Notes: generated by a model not told the origin, from the sequence alone. Counted from the first letter of the stretch, positions 1 through 7,888 are shown. The stretch is 36,956 nt of DNA from Armatimonadota bacterium (GCA_012841485.1 DUUU01000317.1:1-36956); one strand, 5' to 3'. Numbers and translations are program-made.

Positions 1-983
1 AGCGGCGGCTTGGGGCCGTTGTGGTCAAAGCTGGAGTTGAAGAGCGACTCCATGACGTCGGCCACCGGGAGCGGGATGCCACGGCGGTCAGAACCCCACT
101 CAAGCTGGTTCATGAACCCACCGCCGATGGCGTTGAGGTCCTTGAGCAGGTCACGAATGATCAGGTACATCGCGAGGCCCTGATCCAGACGCCCCCGATC
201 CACATCATCACGCACCTCAATGCGCGGGCCGACGTGCTCAAACAGCCAGGCGCGCAGCGCATCCAGCTCCTTCGCGTCGTACGCCTTCTTCTGAAGCATA
301 TCGGCCAGAAGCTTCATATCAAGGCGGGTAATCTCCAGGCCGAAGGTCCGTCGCGTCGGAATGACGTGGGCGAGGGCGGTCTCCATCCCCATGGAGTCGT
401 GGCCGAAAATGACCACGCGCCGGCCCCGGACCGCTTGCCGCGTCACGGCGGCATGCGCCCAATCGATCAGGCTCTTCGCTGTCGCGGGGGTCATCTGGGG
501 GTTCTGACCTGTGTCGGGCCAGGTGCCCACGTTGATGTGAACGAGCCGGCCATACTGCGCGAACGCGCCGTTCGCCGCATGCGCCAGAACGACGCCCGGC
601 TTCGGACCGCTATTCCCGCATGTCAGGTTCAGGGGCGTCTCCTCCGGGAACTGGCTGACCAAGGAGATGAGGCCCAACTGGGGGAAGGCCCACGTGTCTG
701 GTACGCACACAAGGATATCGACGCCCTCGGCATGGAACTGCCGTGCGACAATATCGGCCTCCCGCTCGCCATCCACAAGGATGGGGGAATAGACGACCGG
801 CACCGCGGAGCCATCGGGTAGCTTCACGCCGTCGGCGATGACGTTGGCGGCCATCTCGACAATATTCGCCGCGCGGTCGCGCGATGCCTGATCAATGCGG
901 GGGTCTCCCGTCGCAAAGACGCCAATGGTCGGCGTCTTCGCAGTCGCTTTCGTTTCCTGTGAAAGCCTTTTTGCAGTAGCCAC
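1..983 (-). CDS. L-fucose/L-arabinose isomerase-like protein (3' end outside window)
   Basis: About 327 N-terminal residues are visible. The start is GTG at 983-981, with GAGGAG at 991-996 seven bases upstream; no ATG in this frame is better placed. The order of segments follows the FucI family: an N-terminal nucleotide-like fold (TIGVFATGDPRID, then RAANIVEMAANVIADG), a middle part with GLISLVSQFPEETPLNL and an AHAANGAFAQYG stretch, then VVIFGHDSMGMETAL and LEITRLDMKLL, which resemble the SMG and VDM segments of E. coli FucI. Family members interconvert aldoses and ketoses using a divalent metal, in the cytoplasm. The substrate cannot be read from this fragment; many such genes in environmental bacteria are annotated only as fucose-isomerase-like. 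It lies 271 bases downstream of the ABC permease on the same strand and could be its own unit. Confidence 0.75.
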   Translation of the reverse strand, partial: MATAKRLSQETKATAKTPTIGVFATGDPRIDQASRDRAANIVEMAANVIADGVKLPDGSAVPVVYSPILVDGEREADIVARQFHAEGVDILVCVPDTWAFPQLGLISLVSQFPEETPLNLTCGNSGPKPGVVLAHAANGAFAQYGRLVHINVGTWPDTGQNPQMTPATAKSLIDWAHAAVTRQAVRGRRVVIFGHDSMGMETALAHVIPTRRTFGLEITRLDMKLLADMLQKKAYDAKELDALRAWLFEHVGPRIEVRDDVDRGRLDQGLAMYLIIRDLLKDLNAIGGGFMNQLEWGSDRRGIPLPVADVMESLFNSSFDHNGPKPP

Positions 984-1254
984 GTGAACACTCCTCTTCT
1001 CGGTTCGCAGGCGGTGGTGCCCGCCGGTGAAGCGACCCGTGCGTCCCGGTCGGAATGGCCGGGCAGGATGGCGGTGAAGGCCCGGTCCGGGAGGGGGCGG
1101 CGGGCTGGGTGCCGCCGCTCTTCCCCGGCGCGCATCCTGCCCTCGGAAGCCCCGCCGGGCCCATGTGAGGTCTGGTTACGATGCACTTCGGCGCCCGGCG
1201 ATGCGGCTCCTTCCAGAGCCCCCGCTTCTTCAGCACCCGCTTGGAGGAGAGGGT
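984..1254. other. Intergenic stretch between the ABC permease and the isomerase-like gene
   Basis: 271 bases, GC-rich. I see no convincing gene, no sigma70-like promoter and no hairpin followed by a T run on the minus strand. The only clear signal is the GAGGAG ribosome-binding site at 991-996 for the isomerase-like gene. Confidence 0.5.
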
Positions 1255-2082
1255 CTACGAGAGGATATCCTTGCGCGAGAAGACGAGCGCGGCCGCGCCC
1301 ACGAAAACGGCACAATACCCGGCGAGCCACGCGGTAGACCGGGCGATCTCGGACCAGGGGATCGGGTCTTCGAAGAGTGTGCTCCAGACGCCCATGTGTG
1401 TGGTGAAGAGGTAGGGCTGAATCGCCTCGAAATAGGGGAGGCCGCCCAGGGTGAACGAGACGAAGAGGAGCATCATCGTGGCGATGATCGCGCCGTTGGA
1501 GTTATCGACGAGCACAGAGAGGAAGAGCGCGAGCGCCGCCACGACTACCATGCCGGGAATGCTGGCGGTGTAGGCGGCCGCCAATCGCAGGAGCGCCTCG
1601 CCGGCTGGCAAGACGTAGAGGCCGTGCTCGATGAGGATCAGATCGCCCCAACCGAAGAAGAGGGCACCAAGGCTCAACGCGGAGACGCCCAGGAAGTAGG
1701 TGAGGGCCGTGGCGTGGAGTACGGCGGCGGTGAACTTGGCCAGAAGGACCGGCACGCGGCGCACCGGGCGCACAAGCAGCGCGCGGAGAGTGCCCTCGGC
1801 GGCTTCGCCGGCCACCAGATCGCCCGCCACCAGGGCGATGAAGAGTGGCAGAAAGAACCACAGGCACGGCTCCATCATGCGCCGGGCCATGAAGAGCGCG
1901 TTGACGAACGTGCCGACGACGTGGAAATCAGCGCCGATCTCATGGCGTAGATGGCGATCAGGTTGGCCGTAGAGCAGTCCGAGGAGCATCGGCACCAGGA
2001 GGAGCAGAACGCCCAGATAGCCGAGATAGGTGCGCGGCCGGCGCGCCAGCTTCAGGATCTCCACGCGCAGAAGGCGGATCAT
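1255..2082 (-). CDS. ABC-2 type transporter permease
   Basis: 275 residues. The start at 2082 (protein begins MIRLLRVEILKLARRP) overlaps the stop of the ATPase gene by four bases (ATGA), so translation is probably coupled. The N-terminus is the usual cytoplasmic amphipathic stretch of ABC-2 permeases, followed by about six hydrophobic segments: YLGYLGVLLLLVPMLLGLLY, an LWFFLPLFIALVAG segment, a TALTYFLGVSALSLGALFF segment, IPGMVVVAALALFLSVLV, IIATMMLLFVSFTLGG and, near the end, TAWLAGYCAVFVGAAALVF. The EAAEGTLRALLVRPVRR stretch after the second segment is typical of the family. It forms the membrane part of an exporter with the ATPase encoded just upstream. The substrate is unknown. A longer reading frame starting at 2157 would overlap the ATPase gene and is not needed. 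Confidence 0.88.
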   Translation of the reverse strand: MIRLLRVEILKLARRPRTYLGYLGVLLLLVPMLLGLLYGQPDRHLRHEIGADFHVVGTFVNALFMARRMMEPCLWFFLPLFIALVAGDLVAGEAAEGTLRALLVRPVRRVPVLLAKFTAAVLHATALTYFLGVSALSLGALFFGWGDLILIEHGLYVLPAGEALLRLAAAYTASIPGMVVVAALALFLSVLVDNSNGAIIATMMLLFVSFTLGGLPYFEAIQPYLFTTHMGVWSTLFEDPIPWSEIARSTAWLAGYCAVFVGAAALVFSRKDILS

Positions 2083-3023
2083 GGGCGTTTCTCCAGGAGC
2101 CCGAGGAAGAACTCCTCCAGTGATTGCCGGCCCGGCACGAGCGCGCTCACCCGGCATCCACCATGCACAAGCGCGGCGTTGATCGCGGCGGCGGAATCGA
2201 GCGGCGCGTCGATGCGCAGGGTGCCCTCCTGCACGATCACCTGGCGCACATACTCCAGGGTTGCCAGGATCTGGCGCGCCAGCGCCGCCGGTTCGGCCAT
2301 GATGTGCAGGAAGGTTCGCTCCCGCAGCAACTCCCTCACGTCCCCTTGCACCAGAACGCGCCCTTTATCAATAACCGCGACACGATTGCACACCTGCTCC
2401 ACTTCAGAGAGCAGGTGGCTAGAAAGGAAGAGGGTGATCCCCTCCTGGCCGGCCAGATGCCGGAGCAACTGACGGACTTCGACCATCCCCCCGGGATCAA
2501 GGCCATTCGTGGGTTCGTCCAGAAGGATGAGCTGCGGATGGGGAAGGAGCGCCTGGGCGATGGCCAGACGCTGCTTCATCCCGTGCGAATAGTTCTTCAC
2601 CCGGTCTTGGCCCCGGCCCTTAAGACCCACCAGGCGCAGGACTTCATCGCGCCGCTCCCGGGGCGCGCCTCCCGAGAGCAACGAGAAGATCTCCAGGTTT
2701 CGGTCGGCGCTCAGGTGCGGATAGAGGGCGGGCGCCTCGACGATGGCGCCCACGCGCGCGAGCGCGGCGTTGTGCCGGCGGCGCAGGTCATGGCCGAGCA
2801 GCTCGACCGTGCCGGCGTCCGGGCGCACGAGACCGGTGAGCATGCGCATCGTCGTGCTTTTCCCGGCGCCGTTGGGCCCGAGGAACCCAAAGACATCGCC
2901 TCGGCGCACCTCCAGGCTGACCCCATCGACCACCTGGCGCTTGCCATAGCGCTTGCAGAGCCCGGTCGCGCGCAAGACGATATCCGCCGGCAAGCTCTCG
3001 GGCTGGTGTGGATCGGCTATCAC
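2079..3023 (-). CDS. ABC transporter ATP-binding protein (ABC-2 exporter, CcmA/BcrA type)
   Basis: 314 residues. Walker A GPNGAGKST at residues 49-57, signature NYSHGMKQR near 144-152, Walker B LILLDEP near 165-171 and the H-loop SSH near 201-203 are all intact, so this should be an active ATPase. The C-terminal 90 residues after the nucleotide-binding domain (from about FLHIMAEPAALARQIL) match the accessory tail common in CcmA-type subunits. It sits 29 bases after the TolC-like gene and overlaps the permease gene by four bases, which makes it the energizing subunit of that exporter. The family powers drug, lipid or polysaccharide export; the sequence does not reveal the substrate. Confidence 0.93.
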   Translation of the reverse strand: MIADPHQPESLPADIVLRATGLCKRYGKRQVVDGVSLEVRRGDVFGFLGPNGAGKSTTMRMLTGLVRPDAGTVELLGHDLRRRHNAALARVGAIVEAPALYPHLSADRNLEIFSLLSGGAPRERRDEVLRLVGLKGRGQDRVKNYSHGMKQRLAIAQALLPHPQLILLDEPTNGLDPGGMVEVRQLLRHLAGQEGITLFLSSHLLSEVEQVCNRVAVIDKGRVLVQGDVRELLRERTFLHIMAEPAALARQILATLEYVRQVIVQEGTLRIDAPLDSAAAINAALVHGGCRVSALVPGRQSLEEFFLGLLEKRP

Positions 3024-3052
3024 GCCCGCTCTCCTCCTGCCTCTAAGAGGCT

Positions 3053-4636
3053 TTACGGCTGCGCCGCGGCTCCTGGCTCTCCCGGCGTGCTGCCTTGCTG
3101 GTCGGTGCCAGGCGCGGGAAGCGCCTCGCCTTGCGTGGCCGGCGCGCCGATGGCCCGCAGGTAACGCGCTCTTGCCTGGAGGTAGTCATAGCGCGCGTTC
3201 ACCAGGTTGCTCTCAGCCTGGGTGAGCGCCGCCTGCGCATCCGTGACCTCCAGCGTCGTGGAGATCCCTTCCTGGTAGCGGAGCTTGGCGAGGCGCAACG
3301 CCTCTCGGGCTTGATCGACGTTCTTGGCCGCCGCCTGCATTCGCTCTACTGCGTCCGACATCGAGAGGATCGCTTGCTGCACATCCAGGGCGACTGCCTG
3401 GCGCACCTGGTCCTCTGTGACGACCGCGCTCTCTACCTGTCCTTGGGCCTGCCGAACACGGGCCCGAGTCAGCCCGCCCTCCAGGATGGGAAGGGAGAGG
3501 GCTGCGACGGCGTTCCATTGGACGGCTCGGGTCTGGAATGCGCCGCCATCCGCGGTGGCGTTGGTATTCAGACTGAGGGCGAGTGAGGGCCGCCCGCCCG
3601 CGCGAGCGAGGGAAACCCCACGCCGCGCCGCCTCGATGGCGACCTGGGCTTGCTGCACCTCTGCCCGGTTCTCATACGCCACGGCCACGCTCTCCGCATA
3701 TTGGGGAACAACGGGCGTGAACTCCTCCTCCGCGCGCACAAGGATGGGCGTGGTGACCTCGATGCCCATCGTGGTGTTGAGGGCCGCCTTGGCCAGATCC
3801 ACGGCATTGCGAGCGGCGATGACGCCCTGGCGCGCGTTGGCCACTTGCGTCTCGGCGCGGAGGACATCGAACTGCGCCTTCACCCCCTCGCGGTAGAAGG
3901 CCTGCGCCTGGCGGAGGTGTTCCTCCAGCGAGGCAAGGTTCGCTTCAGCGACGTCCAGGGCTGCCTGCGCGCGCAGAACCTGGTAGAAGGCGTTGCGAAC
4001 ATCCAGAACCGTCTGCTCTCGCGTGCGCTCGAGCTCGATTTGAGCCGAGAGGGCGCCCAACTCGGCGATGTTGCGCGCCGCGCGCAGCGCACCCGAGATA
4101 TCGATCTGCTTGCTGACCACCAACTGTGCGTTCCGGCTGTAGAGCGGGGAGATATCGACCGTTTGCGCTCCGCCATCACCCCCGGGGAGGGTGATCGTGC
4201 TTGCCTCATCGTTGCGGGTGATGGATGCTTGAGCTCGGGCCTGGATGCGGCTGGGAGCCACCGCCTCGGCCACGCGCGCCTGAGCGATATCGAGTTGGTC
4301 CTGGGCAATCTGGATCGCGCGGTTGCGTTCCAGGGCAATCGCCACGCTATCCTGAAGCGTGAGGACGCGAGGCTGTGGCGCCGCTGTGGTCGCCGGTGGC
4401 GTCGGCGCCGGGGCCGGCGTGGGGGCCGTGGGTTGCGGCGCCGTTTCCGCTGGCTGGGGTGCCAGGGCTTCTGCCGCCGAGACGCGAGTGGGCAGCAACG
4501 GAAGCGCGACAGCGCAGGCTAGGAGCAGGGAGAGGCGCCCTGAGCGAGGGAAGGCAGGGAAGCAGCCGAGAGGGTGCTTCCCATGCACGCGTGCTGATAC
4601 TGTGGCTACATGGCACACGGGCGCAAACAACGACAT
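3053..4636 (-). CDS. TolC family outer-membrane efflux protein
   Basis: 527 residues. The ATG at 4636 is preceded by AAGGAG (4645-4650) at 8-base spacing. Residues 35-54 form a signal-peptide core (LSLLLACAVALPLLP...VSAA) after an unusually long basic N-region. A Pro/Ala/Thr-rich linker spans about 58-90. The rest is two similar halves of long helices with the family's heptad-like patterns (ALERNRAIQIAQDQLDIAQARV; VLRAQAALDVAEANL; RLAKLRYQEGISTTLEVTDAQ). TolC proteins are trimeric channels through the outer membrane and periplasm, so the cell should have an outer membrane. It precedes the ABC ATPase and permease genes, but no HlyD/MacA-type periplasmic adaptor gene is present between them. 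It follows the AbrB-type gene by 51 bases and is probably co-transcribed with it. Confidence 0.92.
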   Translation of the reverse strand: MSLFAPVCHVATVSARVHGKHPLGCFPAFPRSGRLSLLLACAVALPLLPTRVSAAEALAPQPAETAPQPTAPTPAPAPTPPATTAAPQPRVLTLQDSVAIALERNRAIQIAQDQLDIAQARVAEAVAPSRIQARAQASITRNDEASTITLPGGDGGAQTVDISPLYSRNAQLVVSKQIDISGALRAARNIAELGALSAQIELERTREQTVLDVRNAFYQVLRAQAALDVAEANLASLEEHLRQAQAFYREGVKAQFDVLRAETQVANARQGVIAARNAVDLAKAALNTTMGIEVTTPILVRAEEEFTPVVPQYAESVAVAYENRAEVQQAQVAIEAARRGVSLARAGGRPSLALSLNTNATADGGAFQTRAVQWNAVAALSLPILEGGLTRARVRQAQGQVESAVVTEDQVRQAVALDVQQAILSMSDAVERMQAAAKNVDQAREALRLAKLRYQEGISTTLEVTDAQAALTQAESNLVNARYDYLQARARYLRAIGAPATQGEALPAPGTDQQGSTPGEPGAAAQP

Positions 4637-4687
4637 CGATCGATCTCCTTCCGCGTGGAGTCTGCGGGCCTGGCAGCCGGGTGGCGG

Positions 4688-4945
4688 CTAGGAGCGGCCC
4701 TCCGAGGCGGGCTCGGGCATCTGGTGCTCAATGAGGGTACTCATCTGGTTCAAGAAGTCGCGCGCTGCATCGATCGTGACGAGCGTGAAGCAGCCATTCT
4801 TGGGGTGGCGAAACACAAGGAGTTTATCCCCGCCCTCGATGCCGCACTGCTTGCGTGCCTCGGCGGGGATTACGACCTGGCCGCGCTCGCCCACGGTGAC
4901 GGTACCAAAGAAGTGCTGGGATAGCCAGGTATCCGCGGTCGTCAT
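4688..4945 (-). CDS. AbrB/MazE/SpoVT-type DNA-binding regulator
   Basis: 85 residues. Residues about 14-60 form a swapped-hairpin AbrB domain: GTVTVGERGQVVIPAEARKQ followed by GIEGGDKLLVF and a short hydrophobic strand. Such proteins bind DNA as dimers and act as transition-state regulators or antitoxins. No toxin gene lies beside it; instead it heads the TolC/ABC exporter genes on the same strand, so it is most simply an autoregulator of that operon. The C-terminal 25 residues (RDFLNQMSTLIEHQMPEPASEG) lie outside the DNA-binding domain and may dimerize. Its start at 4945 lies about 40 bases from the expected transcription start of the promoter at 4993-5021. Confidence 0.85.
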   Translation of the reverse strand: MTTADTWLSQHFFGTVTVGERGQVVIPAEARKQCGIEGGDKLLVFRHPKNGCFTLVTIDAARDFLNQMSTLIEHQMPEPASEGRS

Positions 4946-4992
4946 GGCTGTAAGCCGCCTTTCATGTAAATCATACCTCTCATACCACTGTG

Positions 4993-5021
4993 ATTATACG
5001 GAGCGTTCGGGGCACTGTCAA
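4993..5021 (-). promoter_or_regulatory. Perfect sigma70-type promoter for the AbrB-TolC-ABC operon
   Basis: On the minus strand, TTGACA (5021-5016), a 17-base spacer and TATAAT (4998-4993) match the housekeeping consensus exactly. It is the only strong promoter found upstream of the four minus-strand genes, so it probably drives all of them. It is divergent from the LysM-gene promoter, with the two -35 boxes 24 bases apart. Confidence 0.85.
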
Positions 5022-5045
5022 GCCCATTTTCCCCGGCGCTAACGC

Positions 5046-5074
5046 TTGACAAGCACACGGGTGTGTGCTAGAAT
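5046..5074 (+). promoter_or_regulatory. Promoter of the LysM gene with a palindromic operator in the spacer
   Basis: TTGACA (5046-5051), a 17-base spacer and TAGAAT (5069-5074). The spacer is almost entirely a perfect inverted repeat, AGCACAC-GGGT-GTGTGCT (5052-5069), which reaches the first base of the -10 box. A dimeric repressor bound there would block RNA polymerase directly. The regulator is not identified. The 4-base centre resembles the layout of LexA boxes in several phyla, but the half-site differs from the classical GAAC/GTTC. Confidence 0.75.
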
Positions 5075-5111
5075 GCCAATCCAAACGCTGTTTGCGTTCG
5101 GGAGGGCAGGG

Positions 5112-5480
5112 ATGCGAGGCAATAGAGGCATTCGGAGAGCAAGGCGGCAGTGGCGAGACGCCGCGTGCGCGGTGCTCTGGATCGGGGCGCTGGCCCTGGT
5201 GATGCTGGGGGGTGTGTTAGGGCTGGGGCGTGCCATCCAGCGGTCGCGGATGGAGACGCCGGCGCTGCGCGAGGTGGTGTTGCCGGCGGGAGGCACTCTG
5301 TGGGGACTGGCGAAGCGCTATGGCGTGCCGGGCCAGGATCCGCGCGCCGCGGCCGCGCAGATCCGGCGCCTGAATGGGATCCGGCCGGGCCAGACGCTTC
5401 ATCCGGGGACGCGGCTGCTCGTCCCGGACTATGCGAGTGGCGCAACCGAATTGGCACAGAACTCGCACAGACCAGGCTAG
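5112..5480 (+). CDS. Small membrane-anchored LysM-domain protein (YneA-like architecture)
   Basis: 122 residues. The ATG at 5112 is chosen because GGAGG (5101-5105) precedes it and the promoter at 5046-5074 places transcription start near 5081; upstream in-frame ATGs would overlap the promoter. Residues 1-17 are basic, 18-38 form one transmembrane helix (ACAVLWIGALALVMLGGVLG), and 52-106 form one LysM-type fold (VVLPAGGTLWGLAKRYGV ... QIRRLNGIRPGQTLHPGTRLLVP). LysM domains bind peptidoglycan, so the protein probably sits in the inner membrane facing the wall. The architecture matches SOS-controlled division inhibitors of the YneA type in Gram-positive bacteria, and its promoter carries an operator, but no lexA gene is visible here. 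It could equally be a generic cell-wall-binding protein. Confidence 0.72.
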   Translation: MRGNRGIRRARRQWRDAACAVLWIGALALVMLGGVLGLGRAIQRSRMETPALREVVLPAGGTLWGLAKRYGVPGQDPRAAAAQIRRLNGIRPGQTLHPGTRLLVPDYASGATELAQNSHRPG

Positions 5481-5866
5481 CAGCGGCGGGCCTGAGCAGC
5501 GAGTTTGGTGCCTAGGTGTTGTGGGTATACTTCGGGCGTATTGGAAAGTTTGCTCGATGTAAGAGCAACCGAGGCTCCCAGAGAAGGGCACTGGAGGCGA
5601 GTGCCAGGGGTACCTGCAAGAGGCGAAAGCCCGGATGTTGCGCACACAGGAGGGACCTGGACCTTGAAAGGGTGATACCGCGCGCCGGCCGCCGAGGGCG
5701 GTGCGACGTTGAGACAGACTTCTATGGAAAAGAAAGGGCAGGGGAACCCCTTCGACTCTATCTCTAGTAGAGACCAGGGTGGCGCCCTGCCCTTTGTCAT
5801 CTCTTGTGCAGGCAGGTTCCGGTGGCAGTTGCCGATTGCACGAGTACCACATGAAAGGGAGGGAGG
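5481..5866 (+). promoter_or_regulatory. Structured leader upstream of prkA (T-box-like, uncertain)
   Basis: 386 bases without a supported gene. A TATACT (5526-5531) may be a -10 box. Downstream are a hairpin GGCACT-loop-AGTGCC (5587-5605) after an AGAGA, and AGGGTGATACCGCG (5669-5682), which differs from the T-box consensus AGGGTGGNACCGCG at one defined base. Next comes a perfect 11-bp inverted repeat AAAGGGCAGGG (5733-5743) / CCCTGCCCTTT (5785-5795). Inside it, CAGGG (5775-5779) can instead pair with CCCTG (5785-5789), so the two folds exclude each other, as expected of an attenuator. Against a true T-box: the changed base lies in the tRNA-end-binding UGGN, the usual CGUCCCU partner strand is not evident, and I cannot assign a specifier codon. 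It may be another class of leader. Confidence 0.4.
5733..5795 (+). terminator. Possible attenuator hairpin before prkA
   Basis: Perfect 11-bp stem (5733-5743 with 5785-5795) enclosing a GGGGAACCCC segment and a TCTCT-AGT-AGAGA hairpin (5761-5773). The stem is followed by TTTGTCATCTCTT, a weak and interrupted T run, so intrinsic termination is possible but unproven. Confidence 0.35.
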
Positions 5867-7765
5867 ATGATGGATTTACTCGCTCGGCTTGAGGAGTACC
5901 GGGCCCAGGAGGGTGAGCTCCGATGGGAGGGGACGTTCGAAGAGTACTTCGAGCTGGTGAAGGCTAACCCGCGGATCGCCCGGCTTTCCCATGCCCGCGT
6001 GTTCGATATGATCATGGCGGCTGGGGTAGAGCAGGGGGCCGACGGCGAACCCAAGTACCGGTTCTTCAGCCAGGAGCTGTTCGGTCTGGACCGCTCGCTA
6101 CGCCAGATCGTGGAGTACTTCAGCTCTGCGGCGCAGCGGCTGGAGGTGCGCAAGCGCATCCTCCTCCTGATGGGTCCGGTCGGAGGCGGCAAATCAACCA
6201 TCGTCAGCCTTCTGAAGAAGGGGCTGGAGCAGTACACGCGCACGGAGGATGGCGCGGTCTATGCCATCAAGGGGTGTCCCATGCACGAGGAGCCCCTCCA
6301 CCTGGTTCCCGAGACTCTGCGCCCGGAGATCGAGCGCGAGCACGGCATCTACATCGAGGGCGATCTCTGCCCCCACTGCCGGATGGTCGTCCGCGATCAG
6401 TATGATGGCCGGATCGAACGGATTCCGGTGCAGCGCCTGGCCTTCTCGGAGAAGCACCGCCAGGGCATCGGCACCTTCACGCCCTCGGATCCGAAGTCGC
6501 AGGATATTTCGGAGCTGGTCGGCGGCATCGACCTCTCCACCATCGGCGAAGTGGGCGTGGAGTCCGACCCGCGCGCCTACCGCTTCGACGGCGAGCTCAA
6601 CATCGCGAACCGTGGACTCATGGAGTTCATCGAGATGTTGAAGTGCGACGAGAAGTTCCTCTACGTGCTGCTCACGCTCTCGCAGGAGCAGAACATCAAG
6701 ACGGGGCGCTTCTCCATGATCTACGCCGATGAGGTGGTGGTGTCGCATACCAACGAGAACGAGTACAACTCGTTCGTGGGCAACCGCAAATCGGAGGCGC
6801 TTCAGGACCGCATCATCCTGGTGCGCGTGCCCTACAACCTGCGGGTGACCGACGAGGTGCGCATCTACGAGAAGCTGCTGCGTCAGAGCGCCCTGCGCGA
6901 CGTCCACATTGCCCCGCATACGCTGCGCGTTGCCAGCATCTTCGCGGTGCTCTCCCGCCTCGAGCCCTCGCAAAAGGCGGGCATGAGCCTCATGAAGAAG
7001 CTGAAGATTTACGACGGCGAGGACGTGGATGGCTTTAAGGCCAAGGACGTCAAGGAGCTGCAGGAGGAGACGGAGCGCGAGGGCATGGATGGGATCAGCC
7101 CCCGCTACGTGATCAACCGGCTCTCCAACGCCCTGATCCGGGAAGGCATCACCTGCCTCACGCCCATCGTGGCCCTGCGGGCGCTGCGCGATGGCCTCGA
7201 TCAGCACACGAGCATCAACCGCGGTGACTACGAGCGGCTGCTCAACTTCATCGATGAGGCTCGCCGCGAGTACGACGAGATCGCCAAGACCGAGGTGCAG
7301 CGGGCGTTCGTGTACTCCTTCGAGGAGTCGGCGCGCACCCTGCTCAACAACTACCTCGATAATGTCGAGGCGTTCTGCAACCGCACGAAGGTGCGCGACC
7401 CGATCACCGACGAGGAGATGGAGCCGGACGAGCGGTTGATGCGCTCCATCGAGGAGCAGATTGGCGTCACTGAGAATGCCAAGAAGGCGTTCCGCGAGGA
7501 GATCCTGATCCGCATCTCGGCGCTGGCCCGCAAAGGCGTGCCGTTTGACTATCGCTCGCACGAGCGACTCAAGGAGGCGATTGAGCGCAAGCTCTTCGCC
7601 GACCTGAAGGACGTCGTCAAGATCACGACGAGCACGAAGACGCCGGACGCCGAGCAGCTCAAGCGGATCAACGATGTCGTCGACCGCCTGGTGGCAGAGC
7701 ACGGCTACTGCCATGTCTGCGCGAACGATCTGCTTCGCTACGTGGGCACGCTTCTCAACCGCTGA
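5867..7765 (+). CDS. prkA: PrkA family AAA+ protein (serine protein kinase/protease family)
   Basis: 632 residues, the usual size of PrkA/YeaG. Walker A GPVGGGKST lies at residues 103-111, after the conserved FFSQELFGLDRSLRQIVEYF. The central AAA+ region contains the GDLCPHC and GTFTPSDPKSQDISELVGGID segments typical of the family, and the C-terminal third (SPRYVINRLSNALIREG onward) matches the PrkA C-terminal domain. PrkA was long described as a serine kinase; later work also supports ATP-dependent protease activity. It acts in the cytoplasm in sporulation and stationary-phase or nutrient stress. The start at 5867 is preceded by GGGAGGGAGG; ATG at 5870 is an equal alternative. It is first of the prkA-yhbH-spoVR group, which is a conserved functional set (yeaG-yeaH and ycgB in E. 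coli). Confidence 0.95.
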   Translation: MMDLLARLEEYRAQEGELRWEGTFEEYFELVKANPRIARLSHARVFDMIMAAGVEQGADGEPKYRFFSQELFGLDRSLRQIVEYFSSAAQRLEVRKRILLLMGPVGGGKSTIVSLLKKGLEQYTRTEDGAVYAIKGCPMHEEPLHLVPETLRPEIEREHGIYIEGDLCPHCRMVVRDQYDGRIERIPVQRLAFSEKHRQGIGTFTPSDPKSQDISELVGGIDLSTIGEVGVESDPRAYRFDGELNIANRGLMEFIEMLKCDEKFLYVLLTLSQEQNIKTGRFSMIYADEVVVSHTNENEYNSFVGNRKSEALQDRIILVRVPYNLRVTDEVRIYEKLLRQSALRDVHIAPHTLRVASIFAVLSRLEPSQKAGMSLMKKLKIYDGEDVDGFKAKDVKELQEETEREGMDGISPRYVINRLSNALIREGITCLTPIVALRALRDGLDQHTSINRGDYERLLNFIDEARREYDEIAKTEVQRAFVYSFEESARTLLNNYLDNVEAFCNRTKVRDPITDEEMEPDERLMRSIEEQIGVTENAKKAFREEILIRISALARKGVPFDYRSHERLKEAIERKLFADLKDVVKITTSTKTPDAEQLKRINDVVDRLVAEHGYCHVCANDLLRYVGTLLNR

Positions 7766-7863
7766 GGAAGAGGCGCCCGCCAGCGCGGGGGAGCGTGGTG
7801 TGGGATGAGAGGGGCGGAAGGTGTGGCGCGTGGGGGCGCAACCCACGAGTCCAGGTGGTCGGA

Positions 7864-7888
7864 CCTGCCCGGCGGCAGGCCGGGCAGG
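7864..7888 (+). repeat. Intercistronic hairpin between prkA and yhbH
   Basis: CCTGCCCGG (7864-7872), loop CGGCAGG, CCGGGCAGG (7880-7888): a perfect 9-bp GC stem in the 174-base gap between prkA and yhbH. There is no T run, so it is more likely a transcript-stability or processing element than an intrinsic terminator. Confidence 0.5.

Noticed and set aside
21..821. 266-residue plus-strand open frame opposite the isomerase-like gene
   Set aside because: The minus strand encodes a recognisable FucI-type sequence here; the plus-strand product has no family features.
1165..1950. 261-residue plus-strand frame opposite the ABC permease
   Set aside because: Charged, low-complexity product antisense to a clear membrane protein.
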